Positions 15,041 through 23,875 of a stretch of DNA of 64,000 nucleotides are shown piece by piece. Made by a program: the position numbers and the translations under genes. The stretch's first letter is position 1. Every line of letters starts with the position of its first letter. This DNA comes from Poindextera sp041691315 (GTDB lineage Bacteria > Pseudomonadota > Alphaproteobacteria > Caulobacterales > Caulobacteraceae). Location: contig JBEPUW010000020.1 in NCBI GenBank assembly GCA_041691315.1, positions 1 to 64,000 of the forward strand, given 5' to 3'. The notes under the pieces are model-generated. The model made no database searches, was not told where the DNA came from, and was given only the letters and a program-made list of their open reading frames with translations.

Positions 15041-17993
15041 GCTGGGCGTCCCACCAGGCCACGGCGTCGGCGTCGCGCAACGAGAGGTCCGGATAGCGCG
15101 GATCGCCGCCGACCTCTGGCAGCACGCGCCAGGAGCGGGCGCATTTGCGGCCGTCCGCGCGGAGCGGCTCGACAGCCACCCCCGCCACCTCGTCAAGGCG
15201 GAAGGCCGCGGCCGGCGCTTCGCCCCCGATCAGACTGGCCTGACTGGTGCGAAACACCTCGGCGGCGTCCAGCCCGTCGAAGCCGGCCATCAAGCCCGGA
15301 TCGGCGATCCAGACCCGCGGCGCCGCTTCCAGCGCCGCGCCGATACGCTTTTCGCGCCGCTCGATCTCCAGCGCGCCGGTGACCACACGGGTGACCGCCT
15401 GGACGTGTTCCCAGCGCGCCGCCTCGGCCGGGTTGCGCCAGGTCGCCGGCGTCTCGGGGATCACCCGGAGCGCGTTGGACCCAGCGTCGGGAAAGCGCGT
15501 CTCCCAGGCCTCCTCCATGGTGAAGGCGGCGAGCGGGGCCAGCCAGGCGGTCAGCCGCTCGAACACCAGATCCAGCACCGTGCGGCAGGCGCGGCGCCGC
15601 AAGCTGTCGGGCCGGTCGCAATAGAGGACGTCCTTGCAGATGTCGAAATAGAGCGCCGAAAGATCGTTGGAGCAGAAGTCGGCCAGCGGCCGCCAGACGT
15701 CCTGGAACTGGTAGGTCTCGTAGGCTCCGCGCACCTCGCCATCGAGCTGCCAGAGCCGGTGCAGGATGAAGCGTTCCAGCGGCGGCATGTCGGCCAGTTC
15801 GACCCGCTCGGCGTCGCTGAAGCCTTCCAGCGCACCCAGCAGGTAGCGGACGGTGTTTCTGAGCTTGCGATAGCCGTCGATGGTGCTCTGCAGGATGGCC
15901 GGGCCGATCCGGGTGTCCTCGGAATAGTCGATCATCGCCACCCACAGGCGCAGGATCTCGGCGCCGCTCTGGCGGATAACGTCGGCCGGGTCGACGGCGT
16001 TGCCGAGCGACTTCGACATTTTCTCGCCGGTCTCGGTGACGGTGAAACCGTGGGTCAGCACCTGGTCGTAGGGCGCGCGGCCGCGCGTGCCGCAGGCCTC
16101 GAGCAGGCTCGACTGGAACCAGCCGCGATGCTGGTCGGAGCCTTCCAGGTAGAGATCGGCCGGCCAGCGGGTGTCGGGACCCTGCCGCGGCGAGCCATCG
16201 TCCCAATGCGAGGCGTTCTGTTTCGCGCGGGCCTCCAGCACGAAGGCATGGGTCGAGCCGGAATCGAACCAGACGTCGAGAATGTCCTCGACCTTTTCGT
16301 AGCGGTCGGGATCGTGGTCGCCGAGAAAGTCGCTGGCCGGCCGGGTGAACCAGGCGTCGGCGCCCTCCTTGGCGATCAGGTCGACGATCCGGGCGTTGAC
16401 GTCGGCATCCTGCAGCGGCTGGCCGCTCGCCTTGTCGACGAACATGGCCAGCGGCGAGCCCCAGGCGCGCTGGCGGCTGACCAGCCAGTCGGGCCGGGTC
16501 TCGACCATGGCGCGGATGCGGTTGCGGCCGGCCTCGGGATAGAAGGCCGTGGCCTCGATCGCCTCCAGCGCCGTCTGGCGCAAGGTACGGCCGCCATGAA
16601 GATTGTCGTTCAGCGGCTCGTCCATGCGGATGAACCATTGCGGGGTGTTGCGGAAGATCACCGGCGCCCTGGAGCGCCAGGAGTGCGGATAGGAATGCTC
16701 CAGCCGGCCGCGCGCCAGCAGATTGCCGGCCTCGATCAGTTTTGCGATCACCGCATTGTTGGCCGGCCCGAACTTGCCGGCCTTCTTGCCCTCGGTCTCC
16801 AACACCTTCATCCCGCCGAACAGCGGTACGTCCGGGAAGTAGGCGCCATCGGCGTCGACGGTCTCGGGAATCTCGCGATGGCCGTGCGCCAGCCAGACCG
16901 CATAGTCGTCGGCGCCGTGGCCGGGCGCGGTGTGGACGAAACCGGTGCCCGCGTCCTCGGTAACGTGGTCGCCGGCCAGCAACGGCACCGGGAAGTCGTA
17001 GCCATCGTCGAGGGCGGCCAGCGGGTGGGCGCAGACCGCGCCCGACGGATTGACCGTCTCCAGCCGCGTCCAGCTCGCCACCTGGGCGACACTGCGCACC
17101 TCGTCGGCCAGGGCGTCGGCGACGATCAGTCGGTCGCCCGGTTTGGCCCAGGGCTCGAACGACAAATCCGGGTTGATCGCATCGACCTGATAGACCGCGT
17201 AGACGATGTCGGGATTGTACGAGACGGCGCGGTTGGCCGGCAGGGTCCAGGGCGTCGTGGTCCAAATCACCACTGAGGCGTCCAGCGCCGCGTCGGTGGC
17301 TTCCAGCACCGGGAACTTGACCCAGACCGTCGGGCTGACGTGATCGTGGTACTCGATCTCGGCGTCGGCAAGCGCCGTGCGCTCGACCGGGCTCCACATC
17401 ACCGGCTTGGAGCCGCGGTAGAGCTGGTCCGACATCAGGAACTTGTGAAACTCGGCGACGATGGCCGCCTCGCTCGAATAGTCCATGGTCGAATAGCGGC
17501 GCTCCCAGTCGCCCAGCACGCCCAGGCGCTTGAAGCCTTCCATCTGCACGCCGATCCAGCGGTCGGCCTCTTCACGACAGCGGGCGCGGAACTCGGCCCT
17601 GGAGACCTCGTCCTTGCGCCGGCCCTTGGCGCGCAGGTCTTCCTCAACCTTCCACTCGATGGGCAGGCCGTGACAGTCCCAGCCCGGCAGATAGTCGACG
17701 TCGTAGCCGAGCAGAAAGCGCGAGCGGACCACGAAGTCCTTCAGCGTCTTCTGCAGCGAGTGGCCGATATGGATGGCGCCATTGGCGTAGGGCGGGCCGT
17801 CATGCAGCACATAGAGCGGCGAGCCGGCTGCCTGGCGGGCCTTGCGTAGGGTTATGTAGAGGTCCTGCTCGGCCCATTGCGCGAGGATTTCCGGCTCCTT
17901 TTTCGGCAGGCCGGCGCGCATAGGGAACGGGGTTTCGGGCAGAAAGACGGTCTCGCGATAGTCGCGGCCGGCTGGGGAATCGGGGGGGGCCAT
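15030..17993 (-). CDS. ileS: Isoleucyl-tRNA synthetase
   Basis: A 987-residue class I aminoacyl-tRNA synthetase. HIGH is at residues 75-78 (ANGAIHIGHS), the editing CP1 domain lies in the middle (TTPWTLPANRAVSY), and GEKMSKSLGN is in the catalytic core. The C-terminus (RKCARSWRVLPEVG...YPDLSLRDADAV) is the type without a complete zinc-binding cysteine set, as in other alphaproteobacteria. Two ATGs lie in tandem (17996 and 17993); GGAG is six bases before the second. The 281 bp upstream is shared with a divergent esterase gene. Long open frames on the other strand of this gene are GC artefacts. Confidence 0.97.
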   Translation of the reverse strand: MAPPDSPAGRDYRETVFLPETPFPMRAGLPKKEPEILAQWAEQDLYITLRKARQAAGSPLYVLHDGPPYANGAIHIGHSLQKTLKDFVVRSRFLLGYDVDYLPGWDCHGLPIEWKVEEDLRAKGRRKDEVSRAEFRARCREEADRWIGVQMEGFKRLGVLGDWERRYSTMDYSSEAAIVAEFHKFLMSDQLYRGSKPVMWSPVERTALADAEIEYHDHVSPTVWVKFPVLEATDAALDASVVIWTTTPWTLPANRAVSYNPDIVYAVYQVDAINPDLSFEPWAKPGDRLIVADALADEVRSVAQVASWTRLETVNPSGAVCAHPLAALDDGYDFPVPLLAGDHVTEDAGTGFVHTAPGHGADDYAVWLAHGHREIPETVDADGAYFPDVPLFGGMKVLETEGKKAGKFGPANNAVIAKLIEAGNLLARGRLEHSYPHSWRSRAPVIFRNTPQWFIRMDEPLNDNLHGGRTLRQTALEAIEATAFYPEAGRNRIRAMVETRPDWLVSRQRAWGSPLAMFVDKASGQPLQDADVNARIVDLIAKEGADAWFTRPASDFLGDHDPDRYEKVEDILDVWFDSGSTHAFVLEARAKQNASHWDDGSPRQGPDTRWPADLYLEGSDQHRGWFQSSLLEACGTRGRAPYDQVLTHGFTVTETGEKMSKSLGNAVDPADVIRQSGAEILRLWVAMIDYSEDTRIGPAILQSTIDGYRKLRNTVRYLLGALEGFSDAERVELADMPPLERFILHRLWQLDGEVRGAYETYQFQDVWRPLADFCSNDLSALYFDICKDVLYCDRPDSLRRRACRTVLDLVFERLTAWLAPLAAFTMEEAWETRFPDAGSNALRVIPETPATWRNPAEAARWEHVQAVTRVVTGALEIERREKRIGAALEAAPRVWIADPGLMAGFDGLDAAEVFRTSQASLIGGEAPAAAFRLDEVAGVAVEPLRADGRKCARSWRVLPEVGGDPRYPDLSLRDADAVAWWDAQHGR

Positions 17994-18274
17994 CATAGGC
18001 TCCAGAATGGGTTCGAACAAAGACGCGGACAACCCGGCGCGCGCCGCCTGGAATCGGCGGCTTCACGCCGGGCGGTTAATTCGAATCCGATACGGAACCC
18101 TGCTCATGGCGGGCGCTGTACCAGAGCCCGGCCGCTGGCGCGAGCCTTTCGACGGTGCAGGGATTGTACGCTGTGGTAGAATTATCCGCTTGCCGTTGCG
18201 GCGCCCTCGCCGCATCAATCCCGCCAAGAGCGCCCTAAGACCAAGCGGCGCCGAGAATTGTGGGAGAGGACGAC

Positions 18275-19171
18275 ATGGCGAGCATTGCAGCCCTGGACGA
18301 AAAGACCGGCCGCAAATTCTATCTCGACGACCCCGACGACCTGAAGCCGGGCGAGCCCCTCACCTTCATCCTCAACCTGCACGGCGGTGGCTCGGTCGGC
18401 GCCTGGCAGCGGGCCTATTTCCCGGCCGTCGACTACAAGAACAAGTACCGGCTGGTCGTCGCCACGCCATCGGCCGCCACCAAGGAGCCGGCCAGGCGCT
18501 GGGTGGCTGAGGCCGACGACGAGCACCTGCACAACATCGTCGAGTACGTCTTCGACAAGTACGGGGCGGAGAACATCAAGGGCTTCTGGCTGGCCGGTCA
18601 CTCCCAGGGCGGCATGACCTCCAACCGGCTGCTGCGCGACGATCCCTTCTTCCAGGACCGTGTCGACGGCTGGCTCAGCCTCTCCGGCGGCCGCATGGGC
18701 CCGGCCGAGCGCGCGCCGGGCTTCGGCCCGCCGCTGCCGCCCGGCCAGACCCTGAACATGCCGCGCCCGGCGCCGGGCGGGCCGCCGACCTGCGACTTCT
18801 CCTTCATCTACACCACCGGCGAGCATGAGATCGTCGCCCTGCCCGACGGCTCGCCCTGGGCCGAGAAATACGGCGCCGGCCCGCGCGAGCGGCGCCCCGA
18901 CATCGTCGACACCGAAGCCGGCCAGATATACGACACCGGCCGCCAGGAATTCTCCACCAAGGGCTGGGGTCTGTTGCCGCGCCCGGGAACCGCCGAGGTC
19001 TATGTCTACCCGAACGGCAAGGACGGCCGCGTGGTCGCCGACGTGGTGCGCCTGGACAAGGGCCACACCGAGGGCCTGGAGCCGAAGGTCACCGAGGAAC
19101 TGATCAAGCTGATGGTCTCGGCCTCGGGTGGCAAGGCGCGCACGGCGGCGAAGGCCAGCGCCAGCGCCTAG
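18275..19171 (+). CDS. Alpha/beta-hydrolase, PHB-depolymerase/esterase-like
   Basis: A 298-residue hydrolase. LTFILNLHGGG forms the oxyanion region and WLAGHSQGGMTSNRLL carries the nucleophile elbow GHSQG. GKDGRVVADVVRLDKGHTEG near the C-terminus supplies the likely catalytic His. A poorly conserved loop rich in Pro/Gly sits between. It resembles extracellular-type PHB depolymerases and feruloyl esterases in layout, but no signal peptide is present, so it is probably cytoplasmic. ATG 18275 follows GGGAGAGGA; GTG 18260 is less likely. Its stop shares CTAG with the converging gene's stop at 19168. Confidence 0.8.
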   Translation: MASIAALDEKTGRKFYLDDPDDLKPGEPLTFILNLHGGGSVGAWQRAYFPAVDYKNKYRLVVATPSAATKEPARRWVAEADDEHLHNIVEYVFDKYGAENIKGFWLAGHSQGGMTSNRLLRDDPFFQDRVDGWLSLSGGRMGPAERAPGFGPPLPPGQTLNMPRPAPGGPPTCDFSFIYTTGEHEIVALPDGSPWAEKYGAGPRERRPDIVDTEAGQIYDTGRQEFSTKGWGLLPRPGTAEVYVYPNGKDGRVVADVVRLDKGHTEGLEPKVTEELIKLMVSASGGKARTAAKASASA

Positions 19172-19989
19172 ACCCCGTAGAGGTCGTAGAAGAGCTCGAT
19201 CGGCGCGCGCGTCCTCAGGGCCGGCAACGGGAAGGCGCGCCAGGGGGCTTCGATGTCGATTGTTTCGATATTGCGTAGGAAAGCGTCGCGCGGCTCGGGC
19301 TTGATGGCCTCGCGGTGGTCGAGGAACTGGCCCCAGCTCGACGTGCCCGAGAGGCCCACGGGTCCGGAGGGACGTCTCCTGGACTGGCCATAGGCCGGCG
19401 GAAACAGTCGACGGTAGGCCTCCAGATTGTAGAGCCATGAGGCGCCATGGACGGCGCGAGTCTCGGGCCAGGTCTCGCCAACGAAGGCGAACATGGTCTT
19501 CAGTTCGTCCAGCCGGCGCGGCGTCTTGGCCCGGCTGAGCGGGCCGATGTCGTCTGCGCTGTCGCGGTTGCTGAAGTGGATCCGCATGACGCCGGCCGCG
19601 TCCGGCGGGTCGCAGCCGAAACAGCCGAACCGGCGCGGGTCTGACGGCGGAATGTCGTCCGGCGCCGTTGCGTAAAACGATTTGGTCCAGTCGAGCCGCC
19701 GCTCGCACGTCCCCAGCTGTTCGATCGCACTCAGATAGGTCCGCCATTCCGGCGGCGGCTCGCCGCCGTGGCCGAGCCCCAAGCGTCGGCGCAGATTGGT
19801 GTACAGGGTCAGGGATTGCGCCAACGAAATGCCGGCGAGGTCCGCCATATGCTCGGCGAAACGCAGCTGCAGCGCGAAATAGTCGCCGAGCCCTTCGGCC
19901 CGGGCGCGGCGTTCCGACTCCCGGCTCAGCGCCGCCGCCGGATGCGGACGGGAATCGGCTGCAGGCGCGGCCGGACGCCGAGCTCCCAC
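19168..19989 (-). CDS. Unknown protein with a GLGDYFALQLRFAE motif
   Basis: Up to 273 residues. From about residue 35 the sequence looks like a real soluble protein: GLGDYFALQLRFAEHMADLAGISLAQSLTLYTNLRRRLGLG, then DWTKSFYATAP, FGCFGCDPPDAAGVMRIHFSNRD, FVGETWPETRAVHGASWLYNLEAYRRLFPP and a C-terminal PLPALRTRAPIELFYDLYGV. I recall similar uncharacterised proteins but no function. The first 35 residues from GTG 19989 are low-complexity and doubtful; another minus-strand frame (ATG 20129 to 19926) could encode the true N-terminus if a frameshift exists. It converges on the esterase gene. Confidence 0.65.
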   Translation of the reverse strand: MGARRPAAPAADSRPHPAAALSRESERRARAEGLGDYFALQLRFAEHMADLAGISLAQSLTLYTNLRRRLGLGHGGEPPPEWRTYLSAIEQLGTCERRLDWTKSFYATAPDDIPPSDPRRFGCFGCDPPDAAGVMRIHFSNRDSADDIGPLSRAKTPRRLDELKTMFAFVGETWPETRAVHGASWLYNLEAYRRLFPPAYGQSRRRPSGPVGLSGTSSWGQFLDHREAIKPEPRDAFLRNIETIDIEAPWRAFPLPALRTRAPIELFYDLYGV

Positions 19990-20415
19990 ACCAGGCCCCG
20001 CAACACCGTCCCGAGGTCCCAGTCGAAGATGCGTCGGCTAGTCCTCGCTTTGAAGATGGCGTCCCAGGCGGCGCGCGATCGCGACTGAGTCCGCCAACGG
20101 CGCCAGAGTCCCTTATCGTTCGACGCCATCGGCCCTGACTCCGGAAAACGATTGCCCCGTCGCAGACTAGTTGGTCGCGCTCAGTCGTCAACGATCAGCG
20201 ACCTTCGACCACGCTATCGTTTGACCCTGATGCTTCTGGAACTCGATCTCGTATCGGAGCTTGGTTGGGGGGCGCCGCGATCGACCGCCCATTCCTGACC
20301 CCGGCTTTGAGTCCGAAGCGGCGCGGTGCTGCGAGACTGTCACCAACCGAGCCTATTGAGGCCCCAAACCGGTTGTACTGATCTCCGCGGTCGGTGTTGC
20401 GTAAGGAATCTTCGC
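19990..20415. other. Mostly non-coding gap
   Basis: This stretch lies between the unknown minus-strand gene and the small plus-strand gene at 20416. One short basic open frame (67 residues, minus strand, 20129-19926) crosses its left part and may be the displaced N-terminus of the 19168 gene. Promoters for both neighbours should be here; no clear -35/-10 pair, repeat or RNA structure stood out. It is less GC-rich than its neighbours around 20200-20290. Confidence 0.45.
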
Positions 20416-20652
20416 ATGGTCCAGGCGATTACGGTGGCGCCAAGCGCCGATGGATGGACGGTGAAATCCGAAGCCTTCGACAGCGAGATGTTCTTCCGCT
20501 CGGGCGCCGCGGCGGAGGCCGCCGCCTGCAGCCTCGGAACCCGCATCGCCCAGGTCGGCACGGCGGTCGAAATCCAGATCTTCCTGCGCGACGGCGCGCT
20601 TGGCGGCCGCTACGTCTGCACGCCCAACAGCGGCGACTACGCGCGGTCATAG
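20416..20652 (+). CDS. Small DUF2188-like protein
   Basis: A 78-residue protein, MVQAITVAPSADGWTVKSEAFDSEMFFRSGAAAEAAACSLGTRIAQVGTAVEIQIFLRDGALGGRYV. The pattern (two strands around W, an alpha-helix rich in Ala, then a strand ending LRDGALGGRYV) fits the small DUF2188 class, in which a short domain reads HV.P...GW.V........F.....A...A...A......V.V...DG. The function of the class is unknown. ATG 20416 is preceded by AAGGAATC. It stands alone, converging on the HemY-like gene. Confidence 0.68.
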   Translation: MVQAITVAPSADGWTVKSEAFDSEMFFRSGAAAEAAACSLGTRIAQVGTAVEIQIFLRDGALGGRYVCTPNSGDYARS

Positions 20653-20677
20653 ACCCCTTGGTTGCTGATTTAGCGGC

Positions 20678-22138
20678 TCAGGGCGCGGGGGTTTCGGGGC
20701 GGGCCCAGTCGTCTTCGGGACCGGAGTCGTAGGTTGTCGGAGCGAGGATGGCCTCGGGCGTCGAAAAGGGCGGACCGGGCTCATAGGCCGCGGGCAGTTC
20801 GGGCAGTTCGCTCATCACCCGTTCGCGGCGCTCCAGGCGCGGATGGATCAGCTCGCCGGTCTCAGCATAGGTGGAGACCAGCCTGGCCCAATCGGTGGGG
20901 GCGTAGGCGAAGGCCCGGCCGGCGGGATCGAGATCGGTCCAGTCCGGCTCCTGCTGGGCGGCCAGGCCGCGAGCCATCCAGGCGCGGGCCTCGTCCAGGC
21001 GCCCGGCGGCGTTGGCGATGCGCGCCATCAGCCCGCAGAGGCGAACGTCCGGCTGACCCTCGGCCATGGCGTCGACGGCGGCCTGCGCCAGGGCTGGCTC
21101 GCGGATCAGCAGGGCCTGTTCGGCGACGACGAAGCGGCTCTCGCGGCTGGACGGGTTGAGCGCGGCCAGTTCACCCAGCCGGGCGGCGCGGGCCTTGGGC
21201 GTCTCCGCCGTCTTCAGGTCGCGCCAAAGCAAATAGAGCGCCGGGTGCGGGCGAGCCTTCCAGGCCTGTTCGATGAGCGGAATCGCCCGCGCCGACTTGT
21301 CGTCGGCGATCTGCAGGCGCGCGGCGATCACCGGGCCAGGCGGAAACCCGGGGTCGAGCTTGGCCGACTTCAGGGCGAACTCCAGCGCCTGAGCGCGCAA
21401 GGCCGGGTTGGGACTGGTCTCCAGGCTGGCGGCCGAGGCGGCCAGCAACGCGGCTCGCGCCCGCTCGGCGCTGATCGGCGAGACGATCTTGCGTTCCAGC
21501 GCCCCCTGCACGAGTTCGAGCGCGGCGGCCCAGTCGCCGCCTTCCAGCCGGCTTTCCAGTAGGGCGCGCCAGGCCCAGCGCGAGGTGCGCGCCAAGCTGT
21601 AAGCGGCCTTGGCGTGGCGCAGCGCCGCCTCGTGATCGCCCTGCGCCGTCGCCCCTTGCATGAGCCCGCGGTGGCCGGCCAGGCGCATTTCCGGGAAGCC
21701 GAGCATGGCGGCATAGGCGGCCTGGGTGGCGGCGGCGTCGCCGGCGGCCTCGGCGGCCTGGGCGGCCAGGATGCGGACCAGGGCCGGGGCGTCCTCGACC
21801 AGTTCCGCCGCCTGCTGCGCCAGGCGCCTGGCCTCGGAGCCATCGCCGGCGGCGGCGGCCAGGAAGCCGCGGCTCAGCGCCTCCATGCCGCGCTGGCGGC
21901 GGGCCTCGGCGCGCAGGGCGGCCTGGCGGGCGGGGGTGGCGACGATCCACAGCGCGATGCGCCAGACGGCCACGGCCAGGAAGGCGGCGACGATCACGGC
22001 CAGGGCGGCGGCCGCGGCGGTCATGTCGACGCGCCAGCCCAGCCACTCGACGCTGGCGCGCCCCGGCTGGCCGCCGAGCACGAAGGCGGTGACCGCGATC
22101 ACCGCCAGCGCCGCCAGCACCAGGGCGCCGCGGATCAT
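20678..22138 (-). CDS. HemY-type membrane TPR protein
   Basis: A 486-residue inner-membrane protein of the gammaproteobacterial-type HemY family (not protoporphyrinogen oxidase). Two N-terminal membrane segments (about 4-24 and 42-66) flank a short periplasmic loop EWLGWRVDMT. The cytoplasmic part is built of TPR-like helices (SRGFLAAAAGDGSEARRLAQQAAELVEDAPALVRILAAQAAEAAGD). The C-terminal segment is proline-rich and disordered. It overlaps the upstream HemX/mitofilin-like gene by 4 bases and is the last of hemC, hemD, HemX-like and HemY-like genes. Its biochemical role in haem supply remains unclear. Confidence 0.85.
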   Translation of the reverse strand: MIRGALVLAALAVIAVTAFVLGGQPGRASVEWLGWRVDMTAAAAALAVIVAAFLAVAVWRIALWIVATPARQAALRAEARRQRGMEALSRGFLAAAAGDGSEARRLAQQAAELVEDAPALVRILAAQAAEAAGDAAATQAAYAAMLGFPEMRLAGHRGLMQGATAQGDHEAALRHAKAAYSLARTSRWAWRALLESRLEGGDWAAALELVQGALERKIVSPISAERARAALLAASAASLETSPNPALRAQALEFALKSAKLDPGFPPGPVIAARLQIADDKSARAIPLIEQAWKARPHPALYLLWRDLKTAETPKARAARLGELAALNPSSRESRFVVAEQALLIREPALAQAAVDAMAEGQPDVRLCGLMARIANAAGRLDEARAWMARGLAAQQEPDWTDLDPAGRAFAYAPTDWARLVSTYAETGELIHPRLERRERVMSELPELPAAYEPGPPFSTPEAILAPTTYDSGPEDDWARPETPAP

Positions 22139-23016
22139 GTCGGCGCGCCGGGCGGCTGCGGCTGGGCCAGGTCGCGCTCGGCGCTGGCGCGGATCGCGGC
22201 GGTCAGCCGGTCGATTTCGATGCGGCGCTCGGCCTCGGCGCGCCAGCTGGCGGCGGCGTCGCGGCCGGGCGCGGACAGACCATCGAGCTCGCCGACCGCG
22301 CTTTCGATGTCGCCGTCGTCGGCGCTGCGCTGGGCGCGGGCCAGGATGGCGTCCGGGTCGGCGCCGGTCAGCCGGTCGACGCGGCGGACGGTGAAGACGG
22401 CCGCCAGCATGTGGCCGAGGTGAGCCAACGCGCCGGAATCCGGCGGCGGCTCGCGCGCGGCGACGGCGACCTGGTCGGCCAGGCCGTCGAGCTGCATGGC
22501 CAGGGCCGCGCGGCTGGGCGCGCCGGTGGCGGCATAGCCGGCCAGGGTGCGCAGATCGGCGGAGTCAGGCAGCAGACGCTGCAGGGTGGTGAGCTGCTCG
22601 GCGAAGGGGCGCGAGGTCTGCGCCGCCTGTCCGACATCCGCCGCGGCCAGGGCCTCGGCCGCGGCCTGGCGCAAGCGCTGGCCGGCGGCGTCGAGACGGT
22701 CGAGCCGGGCGGTAAGGCTGGCCACGTCGGCCGGAGCTGCGGGCGTCGGCGCCGGACCGTCGGACACGGCGTCGATCGGCGGCGGCGGAAGCTGGGCCGG
22801 CTGCAGGTCGTTGGCGGCGCCGCGCTGGACCCGGGCCGGGGCCGGGTGGGCGGGAAACAGCTTCGGCCCATAACGGTCGATGGCGACGCCGGCCAGGATG
22901 CAAAGCAGGCCGAAGACCATGGCCGCCCAGAAGGCCAGCCCGAAGCCCCGGCGGCGCACGCTGTAGTCGTGCGGGTCGCGCGGCAGGGTGATGTCGTCGG
23001 GATCGGGGGCGCTCAT
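22135..23016 (-). CDS. HemX/mitofilin-like membrane protein
   Basis: A 293-residue protein with a cytoplasmic tail (residues 1-27), one membrane helix (GLAFWAAMVFGLLCILAGVAI, about 26-46), a Pro/Ala-rich linker, and a helical periplasmic region with coiled-coil character (LTARLDRLDAAGQRLRQAAAEALAAA...). Alphaproteobacterial genomes place such mitofilin-related proteins between hemD and HemY, where they are thought to help membrane organisation; mitochondrial Mic60 is a distant relative. Starts and stops overlap hemD (4 bases) and the HemY-like gene (4 bases), so the three are translationally coupled. Confidence 0.78.
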   Translation of the reverse strand: MSAPDPDDITLPRDPHDYSVRRRGFGLAFWAAMVFGLLCILAGVAIDRYGPKLFPAHPAPARVQRGAANDLQPAQLPPPPIDAVSDGPAPTPAAPADVASLTARLDRLDAAGQRLRQAAAEALAAADVGQAAQTSRPFAEQLTTLQRLLPDSADLRTLAGYAATGAPSRAALAMQLDGLADQVAVAAREPPPDSGALAHLGHMLAAVFTVRRVDRLTGADPDAILARAQRSADDGDIESAVGELDGLSAPGRDAAASWRAEAERRIEIDRLTAAIRASAERDLAQPQPPGAPT

Positions 23017-23687
23017 GTGAGCAAGTCTAGCAGCGCCGCTTCATTGGGAAAGGGCGCCGCCACGACGCGCGCGAAGCCGAGCCCGCGCAAGGGGCGTGCA
23101 GCTGCCTCGGAGATGGCGAAGACGGCGATGTCGGCGCGGGGGGTGCCCGTGGTGAGTGCCGCGACCTGGTCGGCGCCGCGGGTCGAGTGGATGAGCACGG
23201 CGTCGATGGCGTCCGGCGGTTCGGGGAGCGCGGTCGGAACGGTCTCGTAGACCGGGACGGAGCGGGCGGCGACGCCCTGGGCGACCAGCATGGCTGTGAG
23301 GTCGGCGGAGGGCTCGCGGGCGGCGGGGTGAAGGACGAGGCCGGGCCTGGGATCGGCGCCGGCGATCAGCCCGGCCAGCGCCGTGGCGCCGCCGTCGGCC
23401 GAGCGGACGTTGGCGAACCCGGCGTCGCGCGCCCGTCTGGCCGTGGCGGCGCCGACGGTGAAGACCGGCAGAGTCCGTTCAGGCGTCAGCGCCGCGAAGG
23501 CCGCGATGGCATGGCCGCTGGAAAAAGCCAGGGCGTCGACGCCGGTGAGATCGATGCGGGGGTCGGCGATGGGGCGGGCCTCAAGCACGGGCGCGACCAC
23601 GGGGGTGAGCCCCATCACCGTCAGTCGCGCGGCGGTGGCCTCGGCCTCGGGCATAGTCCGTGTGACCCAGATGCGGTGAGGGTTCAT
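23013..23687 (-). CDS. hemD: Uroporphyrinogen-III synthase
   Basis: A 224-residue HemD, which cyclises and inverts ring D of hydroxymethylbilane. Recognisable features are RIWVTRTMPEAEATAARLTVMGLTPVVAPVLEARPI at the N-terminus, ALAFSSGHAIAAFA, FTVGAATARRARDAGF, and the C-terminal VLIHSTRGADQVAAL and FAISEAAARPLRGLGFARVVAA. Sequence conservation in this family is low, so the gene order (after hemC, before HemX/HemY-like genes) supports the call. A 149-bp palindromic repeat separates it from hemC, so the two may not share one uninterrupted transcript. Confidence 0.9.
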   Translation of the reverse strand: MNPHRIWVTRTMPEAEATAARLTVMGLTPVVAPVLEARPIADPRIDLTGVDALAFSSGHAIAAFAALTPERTLPVFTVGAATARRARDAGFANVRSADGGATALAGLIAGADPRPGLVLHPAAREPSADLTAMLVAQGVAARSVPVYETVPTALPEPPDAIDAVLIHSTRGADQVAALTTGTPRADIAVFAISEAAARPLRGLGFARVVAAPFPNEAALLDLLT

Positions 23688-23706
23688 GGGGTCGCGCCCT
23701 CTTCAC

Positions 23707-23855
23707 TTCTCCCAGAGGGAGAAGGAGGGGCCCACGTTGCGCAAGCGGCGTGGGAGGATGAGGGGTTACGGCCGTTCACGCTAATCCGAGAGGCCGTAAC
23801 CCCTCACCCTCCCATTCGCTTCGCTCTGGGCCCCTCCCTCTCCCTCTGGGAGAGG
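23707..23855. repeat. 149-bp palindromic intergenic repeat, copy 1
   Basis: A large imperfect palindrome. Hairpins CTTCTCCC/GGGAGAAG (23707-23725) and CCTCTCCC/GGGAGAGG (23837-23855) lie at the ends, with AGGGGCCCA-type sequence just inside. The core arms are GAGGGGTTACGGCC (23760-23773) and GGCCGTAACCCCTC (23792-23805). A second, diverged copy with the same core is at 40335-40484. The layout resembles REP/MITE-like elements found between Caulobacterales genes. As RNA it would fold into a long stem. Confidence 0.85.
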
Positions 23856-23875
23856 TCTTTAGAGGCGCGCCCACG

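Noticed and set aside
14685..17276. 863-codon open frame on the plus strand opposite ileS
   Set aside because: Fully antisense to an unmistakable ileS; the translation is repetitive and rich in Arg/Gly/Ala/Val, as expected when a GC-rich gene is read from the other strand.
15193..17397. 734-codon minus-strand frame inside ileS
   Set aside because: Shifted frame of ileS itself; composition is Arg/Gly/Pro-rich with no domain.
18073..18095. T-arm-like string GGTTAATTCGAATCC
   Set aside because: No acceptor, D or anticodon stems can be formed around it, so it is not a tRNA.
19926..20129. 67-codon minus-strand frame as an independent gene
   Set aside because: Its second half is Arg/Pro-rich and overlaps another frame; more likely a displaced N-terminus of the 19168 gene, or chance.
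18215..20191. 658-codon minus-strand frame
   Set aside because: Runs antisense to the esterase and out of frame through the 19168 gene; no coherent domain.
23707..23855. CRISPR-like repeat structure
   Set aside because: It is a single long palindrome, not an array of equal repeats with spacers; no cas genes are present.
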